This document shows positions 18,880 through 28,085 of a stretch of 64,000 bases of DNA, piece after piece. Position 1 is the stretch's first letter. The number at the start of each line of letters is the position of its first letter. This DNA is from Streptomyces roseoverticillatus (GTDB taxonomy: Bacteria > Actinomycetota > Actinomycetes > Streptomycetales > Streptomycetaceae), in the NCBI RefSeq assembly GCF_000719265.1, contig NZ_JOFL01000013.1, positions 62,001 to 126,000 on the forward strand, given 5' to 3'. The position numbers were made by a program, and so were the translations under genes. The notes beneath the pieces were generated by a model. That model had not been told where the DNA came from, searched no databases, and saw only the letters and a list, made by a program, of their open reading frames with translations.

Positions 18880-19228
18880 GACGGGGTCTTGCCCGGACGG
18901 GCGTGGTTTCGGCACCGCCGGACCGCGCCGTTGCGGCTGAGCGCTGCGGCGGAATGGAGAGGCGGGGCCTCTCCGCTCCGTCCGGGTTGCTGCCGGCCGA
19001 CGGTGCCGGATGCGAGTGCCGGGCGCCGTTCGCCGGCGCGGCTTCGCCGTCAGGCGAGAAGATCTCCGCTGCGATGGCGCTCAGCCACAACGCCGCGGTC
19101 CAGCGGTGCCGGACGGGCAGGCACCCCCCAGGCGCCCGGCGATCAAGCCCCCGCCCCCTCGCCCGGCGTCCCCTGTCAGTCCCGTGGCTCACAATGGGGG
19201 TCGCAGGGCAATGACGCGGAGGGCAGCC
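18880..19228 (+). promoter_or_regulatory. 349-base region between tmk fusion and holB
   Basis: No gene or RNA is supported. It holds an imperfect dyad CTTCGCC/GGCGAGAAG near 19043-19062 and a possible holB promoter close to 19190; neither is convincing. Confidence 0.3.
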
Positions 19229-20446
19229 ATGGCGGTGTGGGACGACCTGGTCGGTCAGGACCGGGTGATGGAGCAGCTCTCCGCGGCCGCGCGGGATGCG
19301 GATGTGTTCGTCACCGCCGCGGCGTCGGTGCCCGGAGAGGCGCCCCCGAGCGGCGGGTCGATGACGCACGCCTGGCTCTTCACCGGTCCCCCCGGCTCCG
19401 GCCGGGCCACCGCCGCCCGTGCCTTCGCCGCCGCCCTGCAGTGCGTGAGCCCGGACCGGGCCGTCGGCGGGACCCCCGGCTGCGGTTTCTGCGAGGGTTG
19501 TCACACCACGCTCGTGGGCACGCACGCGGACGTGGAGATCGTCCGCACCGACCAGCTGTCGATCGGCGTCAAGGAGACCCGTGACCTGGTGCGCCGCGCT
19601 CAGCTCTCCCCGGCCGGAGGCCGCTGGCAGGTGATCGTCCTGGAGGACGCGGACCGGCTGACCGAGGGCGCGGGCAACGTCCTTCTGAAGGCCGTCGAGG
19701 AGCCGGCGCCCCGTACGGTCTGGCTCCTGTGCGCGCCGTCCCTGGAGGACGTGCTGCCGACCATCCGCTCCCGCTGCCGCCTGCTCACCCTGCGCACGCC
19801 GCCGGTGGCGGCCGTGGCCGACATCCTCGCCCGCCGCGACGGCATCGAGCCCGAGATGGCCGCGCGCGTGGCCCGCGCCACGCAGGGCCACATCGGCCGG
19901 GCCCGCCGCCTGGCCACCGACGAGCGGGCCCGCGCCCGCCGCGCGGCCGTGCTCAAGCTGCCGCTGCGCGTGGACGACGTCGGCGGCTGCCTGAAGGCGG
20001 CCCAGGAGCTGATCGACGCCGCCGCCGAGGACGCCAAGCAGGTCGCTGAGGAGGTCGACGCGAAGGAGACCGAGGACCTGCGGGCGGCGCTCGGCGCCGC
20101 GGCCGGTACGGGCAGCCGCCTCCCGCGCGGCACGGCGGGCGCCATGAAGGAGCTCCAGGACCGCCAGAAGCGCCGCAGCACCCGTACCCAGCGCGACAGC
20201 CTGGACCTGGCCCTGGTCGACCTGACGGGCTTCTACCGCGACGTCCTGGCGATGCAGCTCGGCTCGCGCGTCGAGGTCGCCAACGCGGACATGCAGGACG
20301 CGCTGGAGCGCGTCGCCCGGGCGTCGGGCCCGGAGCGGACGCTGCGCCGCATCGAGGCGATCATCGGCTGCCGCCGCGCCCTGGACCGGAACGTGGCCCC
20401 GCTGCTGGCGGTCGAGGCGATGACGATGGCGCTGCGCGCCGGCTGA
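19229..20446 (+). CDS. holB: DNA polymerase III delta' subunit
   Basis: 405 aa from ATG 19229 (MAVWDDLVGQDRVMEQL), with GGAGGG at 19218-19223; an upstream ATG at 19211 is in frame but less consistent with the family. The AAA+ clamp-loader fold shows GPPGSGRATAARAFA (the Walker Lys replaced by Arg, usual for the non-catalytic delta' subunit), a Cys cluster CGFCEGC with an earlier Cys as zinc site, VLEDADRL, and the sensor region SRCRLLTLRTPP. It acts with gamma/tau and delta to load the sliding clamp. Confidence 0.94.
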   Translation: MAVWDDLVGQDRVMEQLSAAARDADVFVTAAASVPGEAPPSGGSMTHAWLFTGPPGSGRATAARAFAAALQCVSPDRAVGGTPGCGFCEGCHTTLVGTHADVEIVRTDQLSIGVKETRDLVRRAQLSPAGGRWQVIVLEDADRLTEGAGNVLLKAVEEPAPRTVWLLCAPSLEDVLPTIRSRCRLLTLRTPPVAAVADILARRDGIEPEMAARVARATQGHIGRARRLATDERARARRAAVLKLPLRVDDVGGCLKAAQELIDAAAEDAKQVAEEVDAKETEDLRAALGAAAGTGSRLPRGTAGAMKELQDRQKRRSTRTQRDSLDLALVDLTGFYRDVLAMQLGSRVEVANADMQDALERVARASGPERTLRRIEAIIGCRRALDRNVAPLLAVEAMTMALRAG

Positions 20447-20668
20447 AGGGTACGGGCGCACGAAGGGTGAGCGCATGCGCGGTTACGCACTCTCACTCAT
20501 ATGAGGCCTCCTGGGCCCGGCGGCTGGCGGCAGCCCGCAGAGCTGCCGATACCCTCCGTCGGGGCACATGCGATCGTCCGTAACGCTGCGTAATGCCCGG
20601 CTCCTTGCTGCCCTGCACCTCACCCCCGCATTCGCGCAGCTCCACGCCTTCACGCAGAGGGACCGCCG

Positions 20669-22357
20669 ATGGATTCCAGCCGCCTGTTCCGTACGTCCGG
20701 CACCGCCATCGCGGCCGCCGCGCTGCTGATCTCGGGCTGTGCGCTCGGGAGCGGCTCGCCGCGGGCGACGGCGGCGGCGAGAGCGTACGACGCGGGTGAC
20801 GGCCGGAGCAGCGGCTTCCCCGGCTTCGAGAATTTCGGTGCGGGTACGGCCGGCGCGCCGGGCGCAGCGGACGAGGCCCCCGGGGGTCTGTACCGCAAGG
20901 GGGACACCCCCACGCTCACCCCCCTCCCGGCCGCCCTCCCCCCGGCCCTGCGCCGCTACTACGCCCAGAAGCTCACCTGGCACTCCTGCGGCACCAGCGG
21001 CTTCGAGTGCGCCACTCTCATGACCCCGCTGGACTACGACCACCCCCGCGGGGCGGACGATCTCAAGCTCGCCGTCTCCCGCAAGAAGGCCACCGGCGCC
21101 GGCCACGCCAAGCGCCTCGGCTCCCTCATGGTCAACCCGGGCGGGCCGGGCGGCTCGGCGGTCGGCTACCTCCAGCACTACGCGGGCCTCGGCTATCCCG
21201 CGGCCGTCCGCGCCCACTACGACATGGTCGCCATGGACCCCCGAGGCGTTGCCGGCAGCGAACCGGTCACCTGCCTCTCCGACACCGAGATGGACCGCTA
21301 CACCGAGGTCGACCAGACCCCCGACGACGCCGCCGAGACCGCGGAACTCGTCGACGCGTTCACGAAGTTCGCCGACGGCTGCGCCTCCCGCTCCGGCAAG
21401 CTCCTGGGGCACGTCTCCACCATCGAGGCCGCCCGCGACATGGACGTCCTGCGCGCGGCCCTGGACGACGACAAGCTGACGTACGTGGGCGCCTCGTACG
21501 GCACCTTCCTCGGCGCCACCTACGCCGGCCTCTTCCCCTCCCGCGTCGGCCGCCTCGTCCTCGACGGGGCCCTCGACCCCGCCCTCGGCTCGGAGCAGGT
21601 CAACCGAGACCAGACCGCCGGCTTCCAGACGGCCTTCACGTCCTTCGCCGAGGACTGCGCCCGGCGCAAGGACTGCCCGCTCGGCCCGTCTCCCGACCGG
21701 GCGGGCGACCGCCTCTCCGAGTTCTTCGAGAAGACGGACGCGAAGCCTCTCGCCACCGGCAAGTCCCGCAAGCTCACCGAGAGTCTCGCGACCACGGGTG
21801 TGATCTCCGCCATGTACGACGAGGCGGCGTGGGGCCTGCTGCGCAACGCGCTGAAGGCGGGGCTCCTGGGCGACGGCGGGCCCCTGCTGAAGCTGTCCGA
21901 CGCCTACTACGAGCGCGACGGCCACGGCTCCTACCAGAACCTGATGTACGCCAACGCGGCCGTGAACTGCCTGGACCTGCCCCCGGCCTTCCGCTCCCCG
22001 AGCGAGGTCCGGGAGGCGATCCCCGCCTTCCGGAAGGCCTCCCCGGTCTTCGGTACGGCCCTCGCCTGGGCGACCCTGACCTGCGGATACTGGCCCGTCC
22101 AGGCCACCGGCACCCCGCACCGCATCCCCGCCGCGGGCGCCGCGCCCATCCTCGTCGTCGGCACCACCCGCGACCCCGCCACCCCCTACGGCTGGGCCCG
22201 CTCGCTGGCTTCGCAGCTCTCCTCGGGCCGCCTCCTCACCTACGAGGGCGACGGCCACACCGCCTACACCCGCGGCAGCACCTGCATCGACAAGGCCGTC
22301 AACGCGTACCTGCTGACCTCGACCCCGCCCCCGGCCGGCCAGCGCTGCTCGAACTAA
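20669..22357 (+). CDS. secreted alpha/beta-hydrolase lipoprotein, tripeptidyl aminopeptidase type (Slp-like)
   Basis: 562 aa from ATG 20669. A lipoprotein signal peptide with lipobox ISGC (about residues 24-27) opens the protein. The alpha/beta hydrolase core has an oxyanion region VNPGGPGGSAVG, the nucleophile elbow VGASYGTFLG (Ser), Asp in VVGTTRDPATPYGWA, and His in EGDGHTAYTRGSTCID. The C-terminal TAP-like domain is typical of Streptomyces mycelium-associated tripeptidyl aminopeptidases that remove N-terminal tripeptides from secreted proteins. It stands alone; a bidirectional terminator lies 16 bases downstream. Confidence 0.92.
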   Translation: MDSSRLFRTSGTAIAAAALLISGCALGSGSPRATAAARAYDAGDGRSSGFPGFENFGAGTAGAPGAADEAPGGLYRKGDTPTLTPLPAALPPALRRYYAQKLTWHSCGTSGFECATLMTPLDYDHPRGADDLKLAVSRKKATGAGHAKRLGSLMVNPGGPGGSAVGYLQHYAGLGYPAAVRAHYDMVAMDPRGVAGSEPVTCLSDTEMDRYTEVDQTPDDAAETAELVDAFTKFADGCASRSGKLLGHVSTIEAARDMDVLRAALDDDKLTYVGASYGTFLGATYAGLFPSRVGRLVLDGALDPALGSEQVNRDQTAGFQTAFTSFAEDCARRKDCPLGPSPDRAGDRLSEFFEKTDAKPLATGKSRKLTESLATTGVISAMYDEAAWGLLRNALKAGLLGDGGPLLKLSDAYYERDGHGSYQNLMYANAAVNCLDLPPAFRSPSEVREAIPAFRKASPVFGTALAWATLTCGYWPVQATGTPHRIPAAGAAPILVVGTTRDPATPYGWARSLASQLSSGRLLTYEGDGHTAYTRGSTCIDKAVNAYLLTSTPPPAGQRCSN

Positions 22358-22372
22358 GCCGGAGAACCCAAA

Positions 22373-22405
22373 AGGCCCAGGTCAGACAGTGTCTGACCTG
22401 GGCCT
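22373..22405. terminator. bidirectional terminator between peptidase and tRNA-Thr
   Basis: A perfect dyad with 16-base arms around a single central G: AGGCCCAGGTCAGACA at 22373-22388 and its complement at 22390-22405. On the minus strand it is followed by TTTT, so it can end tRNA transcription as well as the convergent peptidase mRNA. Confidence 0.9.
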
Positions 22406-22411
22406 CATCGG

Positions 22412-22485
22412 AGCCGCCTTCGGGATTCGAACCCGAGACCTACGCATTACGAGTGCGTTGCTCTGGCCAACTGAGCTAAGGCGGC
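22412..22485 (-). tRNA. tRNA-Thr (anticodon CGT)
   Basis: The minus strand reads GCCGCCT acceptor, TAGCTCAGTTGGCCAGAGCA D-arm, anticodon stem ACGCA/TGCGT around loop CTCGTAA, and a T-arm with GGTTCGAATCC, closing with AGGCGGC and discriminator T. The anticodon CGT (positions 34-36) reads ACG, a frequent Thr codon in this genome type. The 3' CCA is not encoded. The cloverleaf pairs fully. Confidence 0.97.
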
Positions 22486-22528
22486 AATGCTGCCTTTTGC
22501 CTGACCGGCTTCAGCAGCGCGGCCAAGT

Positions 22529-23284
22529 CTACACACTTCCGAGGGGTGCTCCGTACACGAGCGCCGACGAGATGATCTTGGCGATATCCGGCTGGTGGTC
22601 GTTGAGGTAGAAGTGGCCGCCGGGGAAGACGTTGATCGTGAAGGCGCCGGTGGTGTGGTGCTGCCAGTCCTGGACCTCGTCGGGGGTGGCCCTGGGGTCC
22701 GCGTCGCCGGTCAGGGCGTGGACGGGGCAGGTCACGCGGAGGCCGGGGCGCGCGCGGTAGGTCTCGATGGCGCGGTAGTCGGCGCGCAGCGGCGGCAGGA
22801 CCAGCCGGAGGATGTCCGGGTCCTCCAGCATCTGGGCGTCCGTGCCGCTCAGCCTGCGGAGCTCCTCGACGAGGGCCTCGTCGCTGCGCTGGTGCACGGT
22901 CTCCTCGCGGTGCCGGGAGGGGGCGCGGCGGCCGGAGACGAAGAGGGCGACGGGTGTCGTGCCCCGCTCCTCCAGGCGCAGGGCGACCTCGTAGGCGAGG
23001 GACGCGCCCATGCTGTGGCCGAAGAGGGCCAGGGGGCGGTCGGTCGCGGGGGCCAGGGCCTCGGCGGTGCGGTCGGCGAGTTCGGCGAGGTCCTCGATGC
23101 AGGGGTCCGCGCGCCGGTCCTGGCGGCCGGGGTACTGGACCGCGAGGACGTCGACCGAGGGGGAGAGCGCCTTCGACACCGGGAAGAAATAGCTCGCCGA
23201 CCCTCCGGCGTGCGGCAGGCAGGCCAGCCGGACCGGTGCCTCGTCCGCCGGATGGAATCGGCGGATCCACTTCTTGTCGTCCAT
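22529..23284 (-). CDS. type II thioesterase (GrsT/RifR-like)
   Basis: 251 aa from ATG 23284 (MDDKKWIRRFHP), with GAAGGGAAA upstream; length and start match external thioesterases of PKS/NRPS systems. Motifs: LPHAGGSASYFFPV oxyanion region, FGHSMGASLAYEVALRL nucleophile Ser, GDADPRATPDEV Asp region, and GGHFYL His. These enzymes clear stalled or mis-primed acyl groups from carrier proteins. No PKS/NRPS is in the window, but a phosphopantetheinyl transferase lies nearby on the other strand, so both may serve clusters elsewhere. Confidence 0.9.
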   Translation of the reverse strand: MDDKKWIRRFHPADEAPVRLACLPHAGGSASYFFPVSKALSPSVDVLAVQYPGRQDRRADPCIEDLAELADRTAEALAPATDRPLALFGHSMGASLAYEVALRLEERGTTPVALFVSGRRAPSRHREETVHQRSDEALVEELRRLSGTDAQMLEDPDILRLVLPPLRADYRAIETYRARPGLRVTCPVHALTGDADPRATPDEVQDWQHHTTGAFTINVFPGGHFYLNDHQPDIAKIISSALVYGAPLGSV

Positions 23285-23566
23285 CGTGCCGGTTTCCCTT
23301 CGGGCTTCGGACTCCGGGCTTCGGGCCGCGGAGCCGGTGTCGAAGCCGACGTTGACGCCATTCGGGTCCTGGGCAGCATACGTCGGAGGGGTCCGCCGCG
23401 GCCGGGGGTTCCTTCCGGCGCCCCGCACGTATTAGGTTCCTTTGTAGGGTGCAGACATGCGTGGTGCCGGCTCGAAGTGCGCTGGAACACACGGCTGTTC
23501 CGGTTTGAATGAGGGATTCCAGGGGCGCCCGGGGAATTCCAGGGGAATCGGCGAGAAGGAAACACA

Positions 23567-24451
23567 GTGCCCAACACAGCGACCGGCACGGTAACCGGCG
23601 GAAATCTGCTGGCCGTCAGCGATCTGCACGTCGCGTACAAAGAGAATCGCGCGCTCGTGGAAACGCTGCGGCCGCGGAGCGACGCCGACTGGCTCATCGT
23701 GGCCGGCGATGTCGGCGAGCAGTACGCGGACATCGAATGGACACTGCGCCTGCTCGCGGAGCGATTCGCCAAGGTGATCTGGGCGCCCGGGAACCACGAG
23801 CTGTGGACCCACCCCCACGACCCGGTCGACCTGCGCGGCGAAAAGCGCTACCGGCACCTCGTGGAGCTGTGCCGCAGCCTCGGCGTCGCCACCCCCGAGG
23901 ACCCGTATCCCGTGTGGCACGGCGAGGGCGGCCCGGTCGCCGTGGCCCCGCTCTTCGTGCTCTACGACTACACCTTCCGCGTGCCCGGCGCGCACACCAA
24001 GGAGGAGTCGCTGCGCCGCGCCTACGACGCCGGGATCGTCTGCGCCGACGAGCACTTCCTGCACCCCGACCCGTACCCGGGCCGCGACGCGTGGTGCCAC
24101 GCCCGCGTGGAGTACACGGAGCGCCGCCTGGCCGCCGTCGACCCCGCGCACCGGACCGTCCTGGTCAACCACTTCCCGCTGGTCCGCGAGCCCACCAGGA
24201 TCCTGCGGTACCCCGACTTCGCGCAGTGGTGCGGCACCGAGCTGACCGCCGACTGGCACATCCGCTTCCGCGCGGCCGCCGCGGTCTACGGCCACCTGCA
24301 CATCCCACGCGTCACCTGGCACGACGGGGTGCGGTTCGAGGAGGTTTCCGTGGGCTATCCGCGCGAGTGGCAGCCCCGGCCGCCGCGCGAGCCGCTGCGG
24401 CAGATCCTGCCGCGGCCGGTCGGCGAGGGTGTGGAAGGCCGGGCCTCGTGA
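23567..24451 (+). CDS. metallophosphoesterase
   Basis: 294 aa from GTG 23567, with GAGAAGGA upstream. All calcineurin-like metal motifs are present: SDLHVAY, VAGDVGE, APGNHELW, NHFPLV and YGHLHIP. The stop overlaps the GTG of the phosphopantetheinyl transferase (GTGA), so the pair is translationally coupled. This pairing recurs in streptomycetes in my recollection and suggests a shared role in carrier-protein or CoA metabolism, but the substrate is unknown. Confidence 0.9.
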   Translation: MPNTATGTVTGGNLLAVSDLHVAYKENRALVETLRPRSDADWLIVAGDVGEQYADIEWTLRLLAERFAKVIWAPGNHELWTHPHDPVDLRGEKRYRHLVELCRSLGVATPEDPYPVWHGEGGPVAVAPLFVLYDYTFRVPGAHTKEESLRRAYDAGIVCADEHFLHPDPYPGRDAWCHARVEYTERRLAAVDPAHRTVLVNHFPLVREPTRILRYPDFAQWCGTELTADWHIRFRAAAAVYGHLHIPRVTWHDGVRFEEVSVGYPREWQPRPPREPLRQILPRPVGEGVEGRAS

Positions 24452-25266
24452 TCGAGCGGATCCTGCCCGCGGAGGCCGTCGCGGAGGAGAGCACCGGCAG
24501 CCCGGCGGCGTCGGCCGGGGACTTCCTCCACCCGGAGGAGGCCGCGGTCGTCGCCCGCGCCGTCCCCAAGCGGAAGGAAGAGTTCGCAGCCGTACGGGCC
24601 TGCGCACGTGCGGCTCTGGGCCGGCTGGGGTTCCCGCCCGTCCCCCTCGTCCCCAACCGCCGCGGGGCCCCGCAGTGGCCGGCGGGGGTCGTCGGCAGCA
24701 TGACGCACTGCGACGGCTACCGGGCGGCCGTCGTGGCCCGCTCCGGCGCGCTCGCCTCGGTCGGCATCGACGCCGAGCCGAACGGGCCGCTCCCGGACGG
24801 CGTCCTCGACGTCGTGTCGCTGCCCGGGGAGCGCGCCCGGATCCGCTCGCTGACCGCGCTCCGCCCCGATGTGCACTGGGACCGCCTCCTGTTCAGCGCC
24901 AAGGAGAGCGTCTTCAAGACCTGGTATCCGCTGACCGGGCAGGAGCTGGACTTCGAGGAGGCGGAGCTGGACTTCGACCCGGATGCCGGGACGTTCTCCG
25001 CGCGGCTGCTGGTGCCGGGGCCGGTCGTGGGCGGTGTCCGGCTGGACGGGTTCACCGGCCGGTGGGCCGTGGGCGGCGGTTTCGTGCTCACGGCCATCGC
25101 CCTCCCCGCCGTCGTTCCCGCTCCGGCCGTCGCTCCCGCCCCCGCCGTCGTTCCCGCCCCTGCGCCCGCTCCGGGTCCTCAGGGCGGGCCACCGGCCGGC
25201 GGGTCCGCGGCACCGGCCGGCGGGCCACCGGCACCCGTCAGCGGGTCCGCGGCATCCCCCGCCTGA
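24448..25266 (+). CDS. Sfp-type 4'-phosphopantetheinyl transferase
   Basis: 272 aa from GTG 24448. The enzyme transfers phosphopantetheine from CoA to carrier proteins. Motifs: NRRGAPQWPAGVVGSMTHCDGY, the Mg-binding VGIDAEP (Asp and Glu), and FSAKESVFKTWYPLTG. This is the EntD-like actinobacterial subgroup. The last 50 residues are an added Pro/Ala tail (PAVVPAPAVAPAPAVVPAP then GGPPAGGSAAP) not needed for activity. The 3' end overlaps the convergent dioxygenase by 29 bases. Confidence 0.93.
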   Translation: MIERILPAEAVAEESTGSPAASAGDFLHPEEAAVVARAVPKRKEEFAAVRACARAALGRLGFPPVPLVPNRRGAPQWPAGVVGSMTHCDGYRAAVVARSGALASVGIDAEPNGPLPDGVLDVVSLPGERARIRSLTALRPDVHWDRLLFSAKESVFKTWYPLTGQELDFEEAELDFDPDAGTFSARLLVPGPVVGGVRLDGFTGRWAVGGGFVLTAIALPAVVPAPAVAPAPAVVPAPAPAPGPQGGPPAGGSAAPAGGPPAPVSGSAASPA

Positions 25267-26248
25267 ACGCGGCGAAGTCCTCGGGCAGCTCGCGGGCGTA
25301 CCGGGTGTTGAGCCACAGCCGCAGCAGGTCGCGGCGGCGCCCCGGTTCGTCGCGGAAGGCGGAGCGGCCGTGGACGACGACGTTGTTGTTCAGCAGCTGG
25401 AGGTCGCCGGCGCGCAGGGTCATTTCGATGCGGTGCTCGTCCATTCCCGCGATGTCCTGGAAGAGCTGCAGTGCGTGCCGCTCGATTCCGCTCAGCGGGA
25501 TTCCGGACTTCGGCACGGCCGAGTCGATGTAGTGCGTCATGTAGAAGCGGCAGCTCAACTTGCCGTGGAAATGCCCGTACACCGCGTTCCGGTAGTAGGG
25601 GAGTTCGTCCGAGCCCTCTTCCAGGCGCCGGTCGTAGACGAATCCCCGGTAGTACAGGCCGAGGAGCTCGCGGTGGTGGGCGAGGAGGTGGTTGTGGACG
25701 GTCATGGAGCTGGCGAGGGTGCTGACGCCGCCCTCGCCGGCCTGGCGCAGGCAGAGCAGGCCCACGATGTCGGAGCTGTCGGTGTGGAAGGGCAGCTCGG
25801 AGCGGGTCCGGTAGGCGCGGGTGGCGGATTCGGTGACCTCGCCCTCGCCGTAGTCCTTGACGTGGGCGATCAGCTCTCCGGCGGCGTTCTGGGAGACGGG
25901 GCTGCCGAGGTGCAGTGCGATGCCCCAGTACGCCAGGCGGGCCTCTTCCAGGGTCCACCGCTCCACCGGGAGGCCGCGCAGGAGCGTGAATCCGCGCCCG
26001 AACTCCAGGTCCTGGACGGCGGCTTCGAAGGTCTTGCCGAGGACGGGCAGCGGAAAGTCCGCGACGGTGAGCTGTTCGAGCGGGATTCCGCGCGCTTTCG
26101 CCGCCGCGAGCGCCGTTTCCAGGTCGCCGATTTCCTCGGGGGTGAGGGTGACCACCCAGTCGCTTTCGCCGGTGAAGTCGGCGGCCGTCCAGGCGGCCGG
26201 CCCGGTGACGGGCTCGGTGAGGACGGCGTCGGCGGACGGTGCAGGCAT
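25238..26248 (-). CDS. TauD/TfdA-family 2-oxoglutarate/Fe(II) dioxygenase
   Basis: 336 aa from ATG 26248. Iron ligands are visible in ELPFHTDSSDIV (His-x-Asp) and NNNVVVHGRSAF (distal His); RRRDLLRLWL supplies the Arg for 2-oxoglutarate. The family includes clavaminate synthase-like amino acid hydroxylases and TauD. It is transcribed toward the phosphopantetheinyl transferase and is divergent from an oligopeptide-type importer, so it may act on an imported amino acid or peptide-derived substrate; that link is inference. Confidence 0.87.
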   Translation of the reverse strand: MPAPSADAVLTEPVTGPAAWTAADFTGESDWVVTLTPEEIGDLETALAAAKARGIPLEQLTVADFPLPVLGKTFEAAVQDLEFGRGFTLLRGLPVERWTLEEARLAYWGIALHLGSPVSQNAAGELIAHVKDYGEGEVTESATRAYRTRSELPFHTDSSDIVGLLCLRQAGEGGVSTLASSMTVHNHLLAHHRELLGLYYRGFVYDRRLEEGSDELPYYRNAVYGHFHGKLSCRFYMTHYIDSAVPKSGIPLSGIERHALQLFQDIAGMDEHRIEMTLRAGDLQLLNNNVVVHGRSAFRDEPGRRRDLLRLWLNTRYARELPEDFAAFRRGMPRTR

Positions 26249-26471
26249 ACGGACTCCACTCGGGATTCGCTGAGCATGCGGCAGTTGCGCGGCACATCGA
26301 TCATGATTCGAAGTCTTCGCGCGGTCAATGGAGTTGGTGGAGGAGCGACGGCAGAGGCGGAGTGTCGTGATTGTGCGTGAACTCGATCACCTTCGCTCCC
26401 GCTTCCATGGTGTGGAACGCGCGCCGGTGGTTAGTTTCCGGGAGGACACGGCGACACGGGAACGCAGCGAC

Positions 26472-26507
26472 AGACGCATGGATAGACGCACGGATAGACG
26501 CACGGGC
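26472..26507 (+). repeat. three tandem 12-bp repeats before the ABC substrate-binding gene
   Basis: Units AGACGCATGGAT (26472), AGACGCACGGAT (26484) and AGACGCACGGGC (26496) lie 24 bases before the GTG start, in the likely 5' leader of the importer operon. Their role is unknown. Confidence 0.8.
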
Positions 26508-26530
26508 AGCCGCAGAGACACGGAGACACA

Positions 26531-28072
26531 GTGGCCAAGTCAACCGCCAGGTCAGGGTCAGCGCTGCGACGTTCCGCCCGTGCGGCCGGCTGCGCCCTCT
26601 TAGCCGGGACCCTCGCGGCCGCGTGCGGCTCCGGCGGCGGGTCCTCCGCCGGCTCCGCCTCCGCCGACTCCCTCTCCGTGGGCCTCATCGCCGAGCCCGC
26701 GAGCCTCGACTTCACCACCACCGACGGCGCGGCCGTCCCCCAGGCCACTCTGGGCAGCATCTACGAGGGCCTGGTCCGCGTCGACCAGCAGGGGAAGGTC
26801 CAGCCCCTGCTCGCCGAGCGCTACGAGCGCTCCGACGACGGCCGGACGTACACCTTCCACCTCCGTAAGGGCGTGAAGTTCACCAACGGCGCCGAGTTCA
26901 CCGCCGACGACGCGGTGTTCTCCATCGACCGGGTGAAGAAGGACTGGAAGCTGAAGACGGCCCGCCAGATGGACGTGGTCGGCAAGGCCGAGAAGACCGA
27001 CGAGCACACGGTCAAGGTCACCCTGAACCGCCCGAGCAACGGCTGGCTCTACGCCATGACCACCCGCATCGGCGCCATGTTCAGCCGCACGGGCGTGAGC
27101 GACCTCGCCGCCCACCCCGTCGGCACCGGCCCCTTCAAGCTGGCCGAGCGCCGCCGCGGCGACCGCATCGTCCTCGGCCGCAACGCCTCCTATTGGGGCA
27201 CCGCGCCCGCCCTGTCCAAGGTCACCCTGAAGTACTTCAAGGACGCCGGGGCGATGAACAACGCCATGCTCACCGGGGGCATCGACGTCGTCGGCACGGT
27301 GCAGGCCCCCGAGTCGCTGTCCCGCTTCTCCGACACCAACCGCTTCCAGGTCATCGAGGGCTCCTCCACCGGCGAGGTCGTCCTGTCGATGAACAACTCC
27401 CGCGAGCCGTTCAAGGACAAGCGTGTCCGCCAGGCCGTGCGGTACGCCATCGACCACAAGGCGCTCGTGGAGACCTCCCGCGCCGGGCACGGCAAGCTCA
27501 TCGGCACCATGGCCAGCCCCACCGACCCCTGGTACGAGGACCTTACCGGCCGCTATCCGTACGACCCGGACAAGGCCAGGCAGCTGCTGAAGGCCGCGGG
27601 CGCCGAGGGCCGGACCGTGAAGTTCCGGGTGCCCAACATGCCGTACGCGATGTCGGCGGCCCAGGTCGTTGCGTCCCAGCTCGGCCAGGTCGGACTCAAG
27701 GCGGAGATCGAGCCCCTGGAATTCCCCGCGCGCTGGCTGTCCGAGGTCTACAACAAGGCCGACTACGACCTCTCCGTCATCGCCCACACCGAACCGCGCG
27801 ACCTGTGGACGTTCGCCGACCCCGGCTACTACTTCCGCTACGACAACCCGGAGTACGCGAAGCTCCTCAAGGACGGCGACTCCGGCAAGCCCGAGGACGA
27901 GACCGCCCGCTACCGCGACGCCGCCCGCCTGCTCTCCGACGATGCCGCCGCCGACTGGCTCTACCTCATGCCCAACCTGATGGTGGCCGACAAGAGCGTC
28001 GCCGGCCTGCCGGTCAACCAGGTCGGCGAGGGCTTCGACCTCACGGGCGTCCACTGGACGAAGAAGAAGTAG
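26531..28072 (+). CDS. ABC transporter solute-binding lipoprotein, Dpp/OppA family
   Basis: 513 aa from GTG 26531, with CGGAGA upstream. The N-terminus is a lipoprotein signal ending LAAAC. The body is a family 5 extracellular solute-binding protein: EPASLDFTTTDGAAVPQ, LAERYERSDDGRTYTFHLRKGVKFTNG, NNSREPFKDKRVRQAVRYAID and SDDAAADWLY. These proteins bind peptides, nickel or other solutes and deliver them to the two permeases encoded next. It is the first gene of a four-gene operon. Substrate is not predictable from the sequence alone. Confidence 0.94.
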   Translation: MAKSTARSGSALRRSARAAGCALLAGTLAAACGSGGGSSAGSASADSLSVGLIAEPASLDFTTTDGAAVPQATLGSIYEGLVRVDQQGKVQPLLAERYERSDDGRTYTFHLRKGVKFTNGAEFTADDAVFSIDRVKKDWKLKTARQMDVVGKAEKTDEHTVKVTLNRPSNGWLYAMTTRIGAMFSRTGVSDLAAHPVGTGPFKLAERRRGDRIVLGRNASYWGTAPALSKVTLKYFKDAGAMNNAMLTGGIDVVGTVQAPESLSRFSDTNRFQVIEGSSTGEVVLSMNNSREPFKDKRVRQAVRYAIDHKALVETSRAGHGKLIGTMASPTDPWYEDLTGRYPYDPDKARQLLKAAGAEGRTVKFRVPNMPYAMSAAQVVASQLGQVGLKAEIEPLEFPARWLSEVYNKADYDLSVIAHTEPRDLWTFADPGYYFRYDNPEYAKLLKDGDSGKPEDETARYRDAARLLSDDAAADWLYLMPNLMVADKSVAGLPVNQVGEGFDLTGVHWTKKK

Positions 28073-28085
28073 GAGCGGTCCCGGG

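Noticed and set aside
18251..20476. 741-aa minus-strand frame over tmk end and holB
   Set aside because: Spans two real genes antisense and has no domain.
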